Positions 1-8,013 of a stretch of DNA of 64,000 nucleotides are shown here, one piece after another. Below the pieces are notes generated by a model, which searched no databases, was not told the DNA's origin, and saw only the letters and a list, made by a program, of their open reading frames with translations. The DNA is from Bacillus sp. AFS041924 (GTDB taxonomy: Bacteria; Bacillota; Bacilli; Bacillales; Bacillaceae_G). The stretch spans positions 18,050-82,049 of the forward strand of contig NZ_NULG01000030.1 of assembly GCF_002577195.1 (NCBI RefSeq), read 5' to 3'. How positions within the stretch are numbered: the stretch's first letter is position 1; each line of letters begins with the position of its first letter. Position numbers and translations under genes: made by a program.

Positions 1-30
1 CAAATTTTTGGGACTTTGTCCACACACTGA

Positions 31-59
31 AACACTCACTAATAAATTTAGTAAGTGTT
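31..59 (-). terminator. Hairpin at the end of the tad operon
   Basis: Inverted repeat AACACTCACT / AGTAAGTGTT (one mismatch, 9-nt loop) lies just after the tadC stop codon. On the minus strand it is not followed by a clean U-tract, so it may be a weak terminator or a 3' stabilising hairpin. Confidence 0.4.
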
Positions 60-60
60 A

Positions 61-999
61 TTATCCGCCAAAGCCTTTCGTAATAAAGTAAATTACCACA
101 GGGCCAAGTATAACGATGAATAAAGAAGGGAAAATGAAAAAGATCATTGGAAACAACATTTTTATTGGAGCTTTCATCGCTTGCTCGCGTGCAGCTTCAC
201 GGCGTTGTTCTCTAATACGCATTGTCATATTTCGAAGTACCTTTGCCATCCCAATCCCTAGTTGATCTGCTTGAATCAGGGACGTTATGATACTTTGAAA
301 TGTATCTGAAGGAACACGCTTTCTCAGTTCGTAAAATGCTTCTCGTCTTGATTTCCCTAGTTTCATATCTTCCAATGTCTGTTTGAACTCTTCTGATATC
401 GGCCCTTTCATCTTTTGACATACAACAGCAATTGCTGCATCCAACCCCATTCCAGCTTCTATTAGTAGATTTACAGTATCAAAAAAATCAGCCATATTTT
501 TATTAATTTCTTTTATGCGTTGTGTCTTTTTCTTACCCAAATAAAAGATTGGGTATCGAAATCCTAGCATGGCCACTGTTAAAGCTAATACCCATAACAT
601 TAATTTATTCTTAGCAATAGGAAGACATAAAATAAAGATTAATACTCCACCGCCAGCACTTAACAATATTTGTATTAAGCGAAATTCTATTGCTGATAAT
701 TTAAAAGATAGTCCTGCATCACGTAGCATAACATCTAGCTTTTTTAAGTTTGATTTAGAAACTCTATTACTAACTTGTTGGACACCTTTTTCCCAGAATA
801 TCTTTAATAACGGATTCTTTTTAATTTCCTTTCCATTTAATACAGTATCTAATTTATTTTTAGAGCTATTTGGTTCTCTTAAATATGTAGTAATGCGCTG
901 GTTATAAGAAATTTTTCTTTGATAAAGCGAGAACATTGCTCCTGCTGTTAACAGCGTAAAACATACAGTAGTTAACAGAAAAAACATAAAGTGCAGCAT
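61..999 (-). CDS. tadC: Tad pilus assembly membrane protein TadC (type II secretion F family)
   Basis: Inner-membrane platform protein of the Tad/Flp pilus machine, 312 aa. It has an N-terminal membrane helix, a pair of helices at about 110-155, a cytoplasmic GspF-type domain (about 165-270; GMGLDAAIAVV and DQLGIGMAKVLRNM are typical of the family) and a C-terminal hydrophobic helix. It is the last gene of the tad operon, 3 nt after tadB. GspF-family proteins of this kind work as TadB/TadC pairs under the CpaF ATPase, and the order here agrees. Assigned as TadC rather than TadB from its downstream position. Confidence 0.88.
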   Translation of the reverse strand: MLHFMFFLLTTVCFTLLTAGAMFSLYQRKISYNQRITTYLREPNSSKNKLDTVLNGKEIKKNPLLKIFWEKGVQQVSNRVSKSNLKKLDVMLRDAGLSFKLSAIEFRLIQILLSAGGGVLIFILCLPIAKNKLMLWVLALTVAMLGFRYPIFYLGKKKTQRIKEINKNMADFFDTVNLLIEAGMGLDAAIAVVCQKMKGPISEEFKQTLEDMKLGKSRREAFYELRKRVPSDTFQSIITSLIQADQLGIGMAKVLRNMTMRIREQRREAAREQAMKAPIKMLFPMIFFIFPSLFIVILGPVVIYFITKGFGG

Positions 1000-1002
1000 T
1001 TT

Positions 1003-1965
1003 TTACACCTCAATTTTGATGATTTTCTGTATAACGGTCCATCCAATTAAACAAGACACAATTGCAGCAAATATCATAAATAATCCTAATGGATGATCCA
1101 GCATTGGCCTGAAATAATCTGGACTAAAGAAATATAAATAAAAACCTAATCCAACAGGTAACAACGTAATAATCCAAGAAGACATTTTACCTTGGGCAGT
1201 TAGCGTCTTCAATTCTTCTAAAATACGGATTCTTCCTCGTATTGTCTCTTCCATTGTTTCCATTAGTTCAGCTATATTCCCCCCACTAGTACGCTGGGCT
1301 AATATGGCTTGTACAACTACATCAAGCTCTTTATTTGGAAGCCGATCTACTAGGTCATTGAATGCTTTCTCAAATGATACCCCAAGTCCAACTTCTCTAA
1401 CTACACGTTCAAACTCTGGTCCTAATGGATCTGGCATTTCTTTACCCGCTAACTGAATTGCTTGCATGAAACTAAAACCAGATCTCATTGAATTCGCCAT
1501 CATCCCTAATGTTTCAATTAACTGATAAGATATTAAATTTAATCGCTTCTTACTTTTTCTTTCTAGAATATAGGAAGGAAGAACAAATCCAACGATGATT
1601 GATAGAATGATAAATAAAATATTCCACCCTATAATAAAACTGAAAAAACCGGTGCCTATCGCTAGCATGATTCTTAGTACGAAAAATTCTTCTGGTTTTA
1701 ACTTACTTCCAGCTTCCAGTAGCTTTTTTTCAGATTTACGAACAACTTTAACACCATAAAATGCTTTTGAGATGACAGTAATAAATTGATTGAAAATACT
1801 TCTCTTTTTTTCGGTAGATTTTGTTTCTTCTATATTAGATGACAATGGAAGAAATTCATTAATACGTCTGTTAGTATGATTCCTTTTCATTCCATTTTTA
1901 ACAAAAATATAGAATAGAAGAGTTGAAGCAATGAACACAATGAACAATTCTAAAATTAGTTTCAT
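1003..1965 (-). CDS. tadB: Tad pilus assembly membrane protein TadB
   Basis: Second GspF-family platform protein of the Tad pilus, with an N-terminal transmembrane segment, a central hydrophobic hairpin, a GspF domain (SMRSGFSFMQAIQLAG, then RTSGGNIAELMETM) and two C-terminal helices. A longer reading frame begins inside cpaF. I chose the ATG giving MKLILELF because GGAGAG stands about 9 nt upstream and the start then falls 1 nt beyond the cpaF stop, which suggests translational coupling. The protein is 320 aa and should pair with TadC and be driven by CpaF. Confidence 0.87.
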   Translation of the reverse strand: MKLILELFIVFIASTLLFYIFVKNGMKRNHTNRRINEFLPLSSNIEETKSTEKKRSIFNQFITVISKAFYGVKVVRKSEKKLLEAGSKLKPEEFFVLRIMLAIGTGFFSFIIGWNILFIILSIIVGFVLPSYILERKSKKRLNLISYQLIETLGMMANSMRSGFSFMQAIQLAGKEMPDPLGPEFERVVREVGLGVSFEKAFNDLVDRLPNKELDVVVQAILAQRTSGGNIAELMETMEETIRGRIRILEELKTLTAQGKMSSWIITLLPVGLGFYLYFFSPDYFRPMLDHPLGLFMIFAAIVSCLIGWTVIQKIIKIEV

Positions 1966-1966
1966 C

Positions 1967-3307
1967 TTACCACTCTCCAATAAACATCGAGGCTGGCAGC
2001 TCAAAGCCGTTCAATTCCATTTGTTCACTGACTGTAGGACGAATTCCAGTTGAGATAAATTTACCATCAATTAGCCCGTCAAAATTCCTTCCCGATTCAC
2101 GATATACAAATAAATCTTGTAGAACAATCGTGTCTCCTTCCATGCCTAATACCTCAGTAATATGTGTTATTTTTCTTGTACCGTCCTTCATACGGGATTG
2201 TTGAACAATTAAATCAATTGAACTGGCAATTTGTTCACGAATTGCCCTGATCGGTAAATCAAACCCTGCCATAAGTACCATCGTTTCTAATCTAGAAAGA
2301 ATATCTCTTGGCGAATTAGCATGACCAGTACTTAAACTTCCGTCATGTCCAGTATTCATCGCTTGTAGCATATCCAACGCCTCTGCACCACGAACCTCAC
2401 CAACAACAATTCGATCCGGACGCATCCTAAGTGCATTTCGCACTAAATCACGAATCGTAATTTGTCCTTTCCCCTCTATATTAGGTGGTCTAGATTCTAA
2501 AGAGACAATATGTTCTTGATACAATTTCAATTCAGCTGCATCCTCTATTGTTACAATTCGCTCATCATTTGGAATAAATGAAGATAATACGTTTAAGGAT
2601 GTTGTTTTTCCTGAACCTGTACCACCACTAATAAAAATATTTAAGCGAGACTTAACACTCGCATCGAGAAATCTTGCCATATCCTCACTCAATGTACCAA
2701 ATCGTATTAAATCTTGAATTTGATATGGAGTATCAGAAAATTTACGGATTGTTAAACAAGGTCCTTTCAATGAAAGCGGAGGAATAATCGCATTAACACG
2801 TGACCCATCTGGTAAACGAGCATCTACCATAGGTGAACTTTCATCTACACGTCGACCAATAGGAGCTACAATTCGTTCAATTACCCTAATAACATGCTGG
2901 TTATCCCGAAATTCTGAATTACATTTATAAAGTTTCCCCTTCTGTTCGTAGTAAATCTCATTGGGACTATTTACCATGATCTCCGAAATACGCGAATCCT
3001 CTAGTAAGGGAGTAATTGGGCCATATCCTAGTAACTCATGTTCTACAAAAGTTAAAAGCTCTTTTTTCTCTTCAAAGGTGAAGCGTGCCCCTTCTTTCTC
3101 CAAATAGGCCTCACCTAATTGTTGAATTTTCCTTTTTTCTTGTTCAATATCATCACTATTAAATTTCTTGAGTTCTTCAACTAGGTAATTATGTAAAATG
3201 AATTCCATTTCCCAAAACTCTTTTGTTTTTATGATTGCAGTTGAATTAAGTTGAAATGTTCGTGAATCATTATTGCCTTCATCACTAAATCGTTTAAACA
3301 ATGACAT
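1967..3307 (-). CDS. cpaF: Tad pilus secretion ATPase CpaF/TadA
   Basis: Cytoplasmic hexameric ATPase that powers Tad pilus assembly (type II/IV secretion ATPase, VirB11-like branch). It shows Walker A GGTGSGKTT, a CpaF-type N-terminal domain (LLTFVEHELLGYGPITPLL), an Asp-box region, VVGEVRGAEALDML and the His-box SLSTGHANS. A GTG lies 9 nt further upstream, but the AAAGG there would be only 2 nt away; I prefer the ATG giving MSLFKRF. The length is normal for the family. It lies between cpaE and tadB in the operon. Confidence 0.92.
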   Translation of the reverse strand: MSLFKRFSDEGNNDSRTFQLNSTAIIKTKEFWEMEFILHNYLVEELKKFNSDDIEQEKRKIQQLGEAYLEKEGARFTFEEKKELLTFVEHELLGYGPITPLLEDSRISEIMVNSPNEIYYEQKGKLYKCNSEFRDNQHVIRVIERIVAPIGRRVDESSPMVDARLPDGSRVNAIIPPLSLKGPCLTIRKFSDTPYQIQDLIRFGTLSEDMARFLDASVKSRLNIFISGGTGSGKTTSLNVLSSFIPNDERIVTIEDAAELKLYQEHIVSLESRPPNIEGKGQITIRDLVRNALRMRPDRIVVGEVRGAEALDMLQAMNTGHDGSLSTGHANSPRDILSRLETMVLMAGFDLPIRAIREQIASSIDLIVQQSRMKDGTRKITHITEVLGMEGDTIVLQDLFVYRESGRNFDGLIDGKFISTGIRPTVSEQMELNGFELPASMFIGEW

Positions 3308-3321
3308 AATCTTCACAACCT

Positions 3322-4509
3322 TTATTTTCTTAATGAGAACTTGCGTTTACTTTTCTTCTTCACTTTCTCACCATCTCCATCATCAATGAATAACCGATCT
3401 GCTAAAGTGAAGATTGCTTTTGCTACTGGTGTTTTAACGTTTGTTAAGACAAATGGAGTGCCTTGATTGACAGAAGGATTTACAATATTCTCTTGACCTG
3501 GTATTGATGCGAAAATAGATACACTAAGGACCTCCTCCACTTTCTTTGGTTCTAGTGTCTTAATTTTCCCTTCACGATTTAAAATGAGTTTAGTTTGCCC
3601 TTTTAAGTTTAAAGATTCCATCGTATCGATATATAATTTACTGTTTCGCAATGTCGGTAAATCATTTGATGAAAGCAATAATATCTCATCAGATTTTTTT
3701 AAACAGCTCAAATGCACCTCTGATAGATACGCTGAAGTATCAATTAAAATAACATCAAACAATTTTTTACTTTCTTCAATGGCAGCCTTTATATGCTCCT
3801 CTTTGATAATTTCAAAAAACTCGGGTCGAGGAGGTGCAGCTAATACATACACGCCGCAGTCATGTTTCACCATATACTGATCAATTGAATAATGATCATA
3901 CCCGTATCCTTCTTTAACCCATTCATAAATTGTTCGCTTCGGCTTCAAGTCAAAATACATCGCAATATCACCAAATTGGAGATCTGAATCAATAACGGCT
4001 ACCTTTTTCCCCTGCTTAGCAAAAGTAGCTGCTAAGTTTACAGTCATTGTTGTACGACCCGCTCCACCTTTTGTACTGCAAATCGAAATTACTCTACAAT
4101 CTTTTTTTCCAAGATTCATAGAATAAGTATTTTCTTTTTTAGCACGATGAATCATATACTTTTCCGCTTGAACAACAACCTTTAACAAATCTTCAAATTC
4201 ATATGTTGTACGTAAAAGATCTGATGCACCAACATGCATTGCCTTCTTTATATTCTCCATATTATCTGGAGCAATTAGAACAATATATACATGAGGGTAC
4301 ATAACGGAAATTTCCTGACAAAGATCGTATACGTTATAAATAGTAATTGCTTTAATAAAAAGAACCGCTTTATCGTTTTGGATTATATGCTGATGTAAAT
4401 CCTCTAATCTCAAAACGCTTTTTAGTGAATAGTTCTTTCTAGTTAAAATCTCTTCAATCTCTCCTGGTGGAGTGTTGGTATCGGAATAATAGTACCAATT
4501 AATTTCCAT
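3322..4509 (-). CDS. cpaE: CpaE/TadZ-like pilus localisation ATPase
   Basis: MinD/ParA-family protein that in other Tad systems positions the pilus machine. Residues 1-125 resemble an atypical receiver domain (FIKAITIYNVYDLCQ, GASDLLRTT) and 138-370 a ParA-like ATPase domain. The deviant Walker A reads STKGGAGRTT: the signature lysine (about K147) is kept, but the usual P-loop lysine is R152, a change often tolerated in CpaE/TadZ. DSDLQFGD and DVILIDTSA follow. The C-terminus is strongly basic. Its ATG overlaps the stop of the upstream gene by 1 nt (TAATG), so the two are probably coupled. Confidence 0.87.
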   Translation of the reverse strand: MEINWYYYSDTNTPPGEIEEILTRKNYSLKSVLRLEDLHQHIIQNDKAVLFIKAITIYNVYDLCQEISVMYPHVYIVLIAPDNMENIKKAMHVGASDLLRTTYEFEDLLKVVVQAEKYMIHRAKKENTYSMNLGKKDCRVISICSTKGGAGRTTMTVNLAATFAKQGKKVAVIDSDLQFGDIAMYFDLKPKRTIYEWVKEGYGYDHYSIDQYMVKHDCGVYVLAAPPRPEFFEIIKEEHIKAAIEESKKLFDVILIDTSAYLSEVHLSCLKKSDEILLLSSNDLPTLRNSKLYIDTMESLNLKGQTKLILNREGKIKTLEPKKVEEVLSVSIFASIPGQENIVNPSVNQGTPFVLTNVKTPVAKAIFTLADRLFIDDGDGEKVKKKSKRKFSLRK

Positions 4510-5093
4510 TATTCATCATCACCTTTCACTACTTCTCTTGTCACCCGGACATCCTTTGTTTCTGTCGCTGTATCTTTCACATTACGAAGCATAAAATAAA
4601 AACCGTTCTTGTCCTTTGCAGCTAAACTCAAGGCTACTCCTTCTTCTGGAGTAACTTCTACAGTAATTGTTTCATAATTAAGTGACTCATCATTACCATC
4701 GGATGCTTTACCAGAAGCTAACACTTTAATATTTTGAAGAGCTAAAATAGCTGAACGAAATTCTTTCTTTGTTTTTTGATCAATTTTCGTATCATATGCT
4801 ATGATATCGACCTTCGAATTAGGCTCAACATATCCTGAAATCCCTTGTTCTAATCCTACTTTTAAAGAAATAGCTCTCATCCCTTCACTTACAGGAACCA
4901 TTTCATTTTTTATATCTCTTTCTGATGCTTTCTTTTCCGCCGCTTTTGCGGTTTGAATATTCGTTTTCACAACTGGCTTTTTTTCCTTAGTTGTTGTAGG
5001 AGTTGCCGCTTTTGAGAATACCGCAATGTATAAAACAGTTGCGGTCATAAGTCCAAATAGTAAAGACCAAATCCAAATACGTTTTGTGTTCAT
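4509..5093 (-). CDS. cpaB: CpaB/RcpC-like pilus assembly protein with SAF domain
   Basis: 194-aa membrane-anchored protein: one N-terminal helix (about 8-27), a Lys/Ala-rich linker, then an SAF-like region (VPVSEGMRAISLKVGLEQGISGYVEP) followed by the DVIAYDT-type beta domain of CpaB/RcpC. In Gram-negatives the family sits with the secretin. Here no secretin is seen, so it probably acts in the cell wall space. Shorter than typical CpaB (about 250 aa). It overlaps cpaE by 1 nt. Confidence 0.82.
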   Translation of the reverse strand: MNTKRIWIWSLLFGLMTATVLYIAVFSKAATPTTTKEKKPVVKTNIQTAKAAEKKASERDIKNEMVPVSEGMRAISLKVGLEQGISGYVEPNSKVDIIAYDTKIDQKTKKEFRSAILALQNIKVLASGKASDGNDESLNYETITVEVTPEEGVALSLAAKDKNGFYFMLRNVKDTATETKDVRVTREVVKGDDE

Positions 5094-5115
5094 AGTTCCC
5101 CCTGCAATTTAATTG

Positions 5116-6015
5116 TTATTCAACGAGCTTTACGCCGTATAAATTGTAATCACCAATGCCAATGTCTCCTATTTCTCCTGGACCTACCATTTTAATGAAT
5201 TGACCTTTTACTTCCTTATCACTTTTGTTAATTCCTTCAATCCAATACGCTGCTAAACCAATAATTTTTACAGTATCTTTCCCATTAACTCCATCCCATG
5301 TATCAATAACCGGACAAAAGATCACTCGTTTACATGAACGATCTGCAGTGGCTGCACTCTGACAAATGGGCTTATCGGCATCACTATCAATTAAATACTG
5401 AAAAGCATCTTCTACTGGTCCCCAGCTTTGTCCCGTCTTTGTTTTAGCAGTATCATTTATCGCTACACTGGTTCCATTTTTAATTGCATCTTCCAACCCA
5501 CTAGCACCATTTCCACCTAAATCCAGATAACCACAATTGCCCTTATTTGGATTGTCACACTTAAGTTGCTTTCCGTCTGGAATTGCACTCTTTTCGATTG
5601 CAATCGGAGTTATTCCTGTTCCCTTTTTTAGTGGACCCACGATTACTTTCGCTGACGCACTTACATTCACATTATTAATTCCTATCACTTTTGCAAAAGT
5701 CATCGGTACTGAAACTTCATTTGTCACTTTTATGTAGTTACTTGTAACTGTAATGTCACTATCCGTAATCGTGTATGTATTGTTTAGTGCTAAATCCTTT
5801 GCAATCGTTTTTGCCTGTGATTGATTGTTTACTAATACTTGACCGCCACCTAATACCGCAGCATCTACTGCTTTCTGTAGTTTACTTTTTTCTAAATACA
5901 ATCTCCCTACGTCTATAACAATTGCAGTTACGCCAAGAAAAAACACCATTAATAAGCCTACAAAAACAGCAGTTACACCACTTTCATTTTTTAAGAATCT
6001 TAGAAACTTCTTCAT
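5116..6015 (-). CDS. TadG-like pseudopilin / pilus assembly protein
   Basis: 299 aa with a short basic N-terminus and one hydrophobic helix (about 14-37, ESGVTAVFVG then VIDVGRLYLEKSKLQKAVDAAVLGGGQ), the hallmark of TadG and related putative Flp pilus proteins. The prepilin glutamate expected at +5 of a type IV cleavage site is absent, so processing like TadE is doubtful. The C-terminal 170 residues are not a recognisable vWA domain and contain five cysteines that could form extracellular disulfides. It overlaps tadE by 1 nt (TAATG). Function beyond pilus assembly is unknown. Confidence 0.78.
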   Translation of the reverse strand: MKKFLRFLKNESGVTAVFVGLLMVFFLGVTAIVIDVGRLYLEKSKLQKAVDAAVLGGGQVLVNNQSQAKTIAKDLALNNTYTITDSDITVTSNYIKVTNEVSVPMTFAKVIGINNVNVSASAKVIVGPLKKGTGITPIAIEKSAIPDGKQLKCDNPNKGNCGYLDLGGNGASGLEDAIKNGTSVAINDTAKTKTGQSWGPVEDAFQYLIDSDADKPICQSAATADRSCKRVIFCPVIDTWDGVNGKDTVKIIGLAAYWIEGINKSDKEVKGQFIKMVGPGEIGDIGIGDYNLYGVKLVE

Positions 6016-6386
6016 TATTCAACCCTCATTACAGTGGTATCTTTTAAATCAAATGTCCCGATGATCTGTCCAATAACTGGAGTCAAAAAATCTACAGGGT
6101 AAGTAATCGTAATCCTTACATCACTACCAGAAGAACGAGTACTTGGACTAATTGAGACTTGATCTGTCGTTAAATTAATACTGGACGCATCATTAACCGC
6201 TACACTTTTAATTGTAGTATCATCTTTACCGATGCTTGCCGCTCTAGCTGCTTCGCGACCTGCATGATCTAATGTCAAATAAACATGATAAATTCGTCCG
6301 AAATCTACGATCGCAAGTATAAGCATTGCTAGAAGAGGAAGTACTAAGGCAAATTCTACAAGTGACTGACCTTTTTCTGACTTCAT
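6015..6386 (-). CDS. tadE: TadE-like pseudopilin
   Basis: 123-aa minor pilin-like protein. The N-terminus KGQSLVEFALVLPLL matches the type IVb prepilin motif G/XXXXE(F/Y), with cleavage expected after Gly6 and Glu11 at +5, followed by one hydrophobic helix and the GREAARAAS segment typical of TadE. It should be processed by the neighbouring prepilin peptidase. Its ATG overlaps the end of that peptidase gene by 4 nt (ATGA), showing tight coupling. Confidence 0.88.
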   Translation of the reverse strand: MKSEKGQSLVEFALVLPLLAMLILAIVDFGRIYHVYLTLDHAGREAARAASIGKDDTTIKSVAVNDASSINLTTDQVSISPSTRSSGSDVRITITYPVDFLTPVIGQIIGTFDLKDTTVMRVE

Positions 6387-6895
6387 TTGATCACACCAAA
6401 AATTGCCTCACATAATGTACCAAGTACTATCGCTACACCATAAGGGAATGCTATACTTGATTGCTTATCTGCGTGAAATACTAATGAGCCAAGATTACTT
6501 CTAAAGTAAACCATGGTAACAAAAAATGACTTAATCGAATTCATTATTCCTCTCTTCTTCATAATTAGCACTAACGAAATCATCCCGCCAATTAAAGCTG
6601 TATATATAAAAGAGTAAAAAGTAAACATTGTGCCTGTTAGTGCTCCGATGGCCGCCATCAATTTTACATCCCCCGCTCCCATTCCACCTAAAAGATAGGG
6701 AATAAAAAGAAAAGATGCTCCGACTAGAAATCCCTTTCCACTGAAAAGAAGTCCTTCCCAACCGAGAGACACGGTATAATAGACAAAGCCAATTAAGATG
6801 GCAGGAAATGTAACGATGTTCAAAATTTTTCTGTTTCGAATATCGGTAATTAGTGAAATTAATAATATCAATCCAAGAATGGTAATAATAAACAT
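6383..6895 (-). CDS. tadV: A24 family prepilin peptidase (TadV/CpaA type)
   Basis: 170-aa integral membrane aspartyl protease that cleaves Flp-type prepilins. It lacks the methylase domain of PilD, as usual for TadV/CpaA. Expected catalytic aspartates are Asp18 (LITDIRNRKI) and Asp76 in GMGAGDVKLM. About five hydrophobic helices are visible. Its substrates should be the Flp pilin just upstream and TadE downstream. It is the first gene after the pilin, separated by a hairpin. Confidence 0.92.
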   Translation of the reverse strand: MFIITILGLILLISLITDIRNRKILNIVTFPAILIGFVYYTVSLGWEGLLFSGKGFLVGASFLFIPYLLGGMGAGDVKLMAAIGALTGTMFTFYSFIYTALIGGMISLVLIMKKRGIMNSIKSFFVTMVYFRSNLGSLVFHADKQSSIAFPYGVAIVLGTLCEAIFGVIK

Positions 6896-6925
6896 AAAAC
6901 TAACCTCTGCTTTTAATAGAATGAG

Positions 6926-6950
6926 AGCCCTACTATTTATAAGTAGGGCT
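6926..6950 (-). other. Intercistronic hairpin between flp and the tad genes
   Basis: Perfect 8-bp stem AGCCCTAC / GTAGGGCT with a 9-nt loop. On the minus-strand transcript it is followed by CTCATTC, not a U-tract, so it is not a good minus-strand terminator. Such a structure can protect the 3' end of an abundant pilin mRNA and lower expression of the assembly genes (inference). A U-tract does follow on the plus strand, but no plus-strand gene precedes it. Confidence 0.5.
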
Positions 6951-7022
6951 TAATAATTTTTTTTATTTTTTCAATTCTAAATAATACCTAATGGAACGTA
7001 CTCTGTTATCTTATTAAGAACC

Positions 7023-7196
7023 TCAAGATGTTGGGTTAAGAAGTTTTCCAATTCTTTTAAATAATGTATCCATACTATCAGATAATAAAAGAACCGCTGC
7101 AGCAACCACCCCTACAACTGCTGCTAATAATAATCCATACTCCGATAAACCTTGCCCTTCTTCTTCAACTACTAAATTCTTAATTTTAGCTAACAT
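7023..7196 (-). CDS. flp: Flp major pilin
   Basis: Small 57-aa gene found by translating the minus strand. The product starts MLAKIKNLVVEEEGQGLSEY and continues with a hydrophobic helix (GLLLAAVVGVVAAAVLLL) and a short polar tail with KRIGK. EGQGLSEYG is the exact Flp motif G/XXXXEY, predicting cleavage after Gly14 to leave a mature pilin of about 43 aa. An AGGAGG box lies 7 nt upstream of the ATG. It is the first gene of the locus and the likely structural subunit of the pilus. Confidence 0.93.
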   Translation of the reverse strand: MLAKIKNLVVEEEGQGLSEYGLLLAAVVGVVAAAVLLLSDSMDTLFKRIGKLLNPTS

Positions 7197-7606
7197 TCTA
7201 ATTCCTCCTGTTGTTTTAAAATTTTATGTATTTTAAGTAGTCAATAAGATTTCTAGTATTTTTAATACATCTTTTTGACAACTTGATACCAAAAATTACG
7301 ATTAATCCGCATTAATATCTAATAATTCCGAATTTTCAAGACATAAAATAATTAGTTTCCTAGACCTAATAAAAGATTGGAGCAATACAAATATACAACG
7401 TTCTTTATAAAGTAATTCAAAAAAAACAATTGTTCTTTTTTAAGAACAACCTTACAATTTCATACTAAAATACAAAATCAACAATGTAAACAACCAAATA
7501 TTGGTAATTTTCAGAAAAATATACCACAAGCCCTATTGAGAATAAGATAAATGTTAACTATACTTTCTTTAACCCAAATATTTTTTTATGAAGTGAGTGT
7601 GATAAT
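7197..7606. promoter_or_regulatory. Divergent regulatory region between flp and the DUF192 gene
   Basis: 410 nt of very AT-rich DNA with no ORF. Besides the flp ribosome binding site it contains the inverted repeat TTGTTCTT / AAGAACAA (7430-7449, 4-nt T spacer), which could be an operator. I could not pick promoters with confidence. Confidence 0.35.
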
Positions 7607-7948
7607 ATGCCAAAAAATTCCAAGTTAGAATTAAATCTAACTATTCCTTTTACTATTAAAAAGGCAAATACTTTCGCCACTAGGCTAAAAGGACTTATGT
7701 TTCGTAAAAAACCATTAATACAAGAGGGCCTTTGGATTACCCCTTGTAATTCGATCCATATGTGTTTTATGAATTTTCCAATTGATGTTGCGTTCTTAAA
7801 CAAGAACAATCAGATTGTAAAACTCATTAATAATCTTCAACCATGGAGGTTTGTTGCACCCGTTACTGATGCTTATTCTGTTTTGGAACTACCAGCTGGT
7901 GTAATCGAAGAGTTTAAATTAGAGATTGGACAAATTCTTGATCTATAA
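7607..7948 (+). CDS. DUF192 family protein
   Basis: 113-aa protein covering the whole DUF192 fold: RLKGLMFRKKPLIQEGLWITPCNSIHM and the downstream VLELPAGVIEEF are typical. No signal peptide is seen, although many family members are exported. Biochemical function is not established. In my experience of Gram-positive and actinobacterial genomes DUF192 genes often sit beside Tad pilus loci, and this one diverges from flp, so a link to the pilus is plausible but unproven. The start ATG has only a weak purine stretch (GAAGTGAG) upstream. Confidence 0.8.
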   Translation: MPKNSKLELNLTIPFTIKKANTFATRLKGLMFRKKPLIQEGLWITPCNSIHMCFMNFPIDVAFLNKNNQIVKLINNLQPWRFVAPVTDAYSVLELPAGVIEEFKLEIGQILDL

Positions 7949-7973
7949 ATTCACAAATTTTTAGGAGGTTAAC

Positions 7974-8005
7974 GCAAAAAAACACCCACTACAAAAGTGA
8001 GTGTT
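7974..8005 (-). terminator. Terminator of the dioxygenase gene
   Basis: Stem AACACCCACT / AGTGAGTGTT with loop ACAAA; on the minus strand it is followed by a run of seven U. It lies 8 nt beyond the dioxygenase stop codon. Confidence 0.8.
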
Positions 8006-8013
8006 CCCAAACA

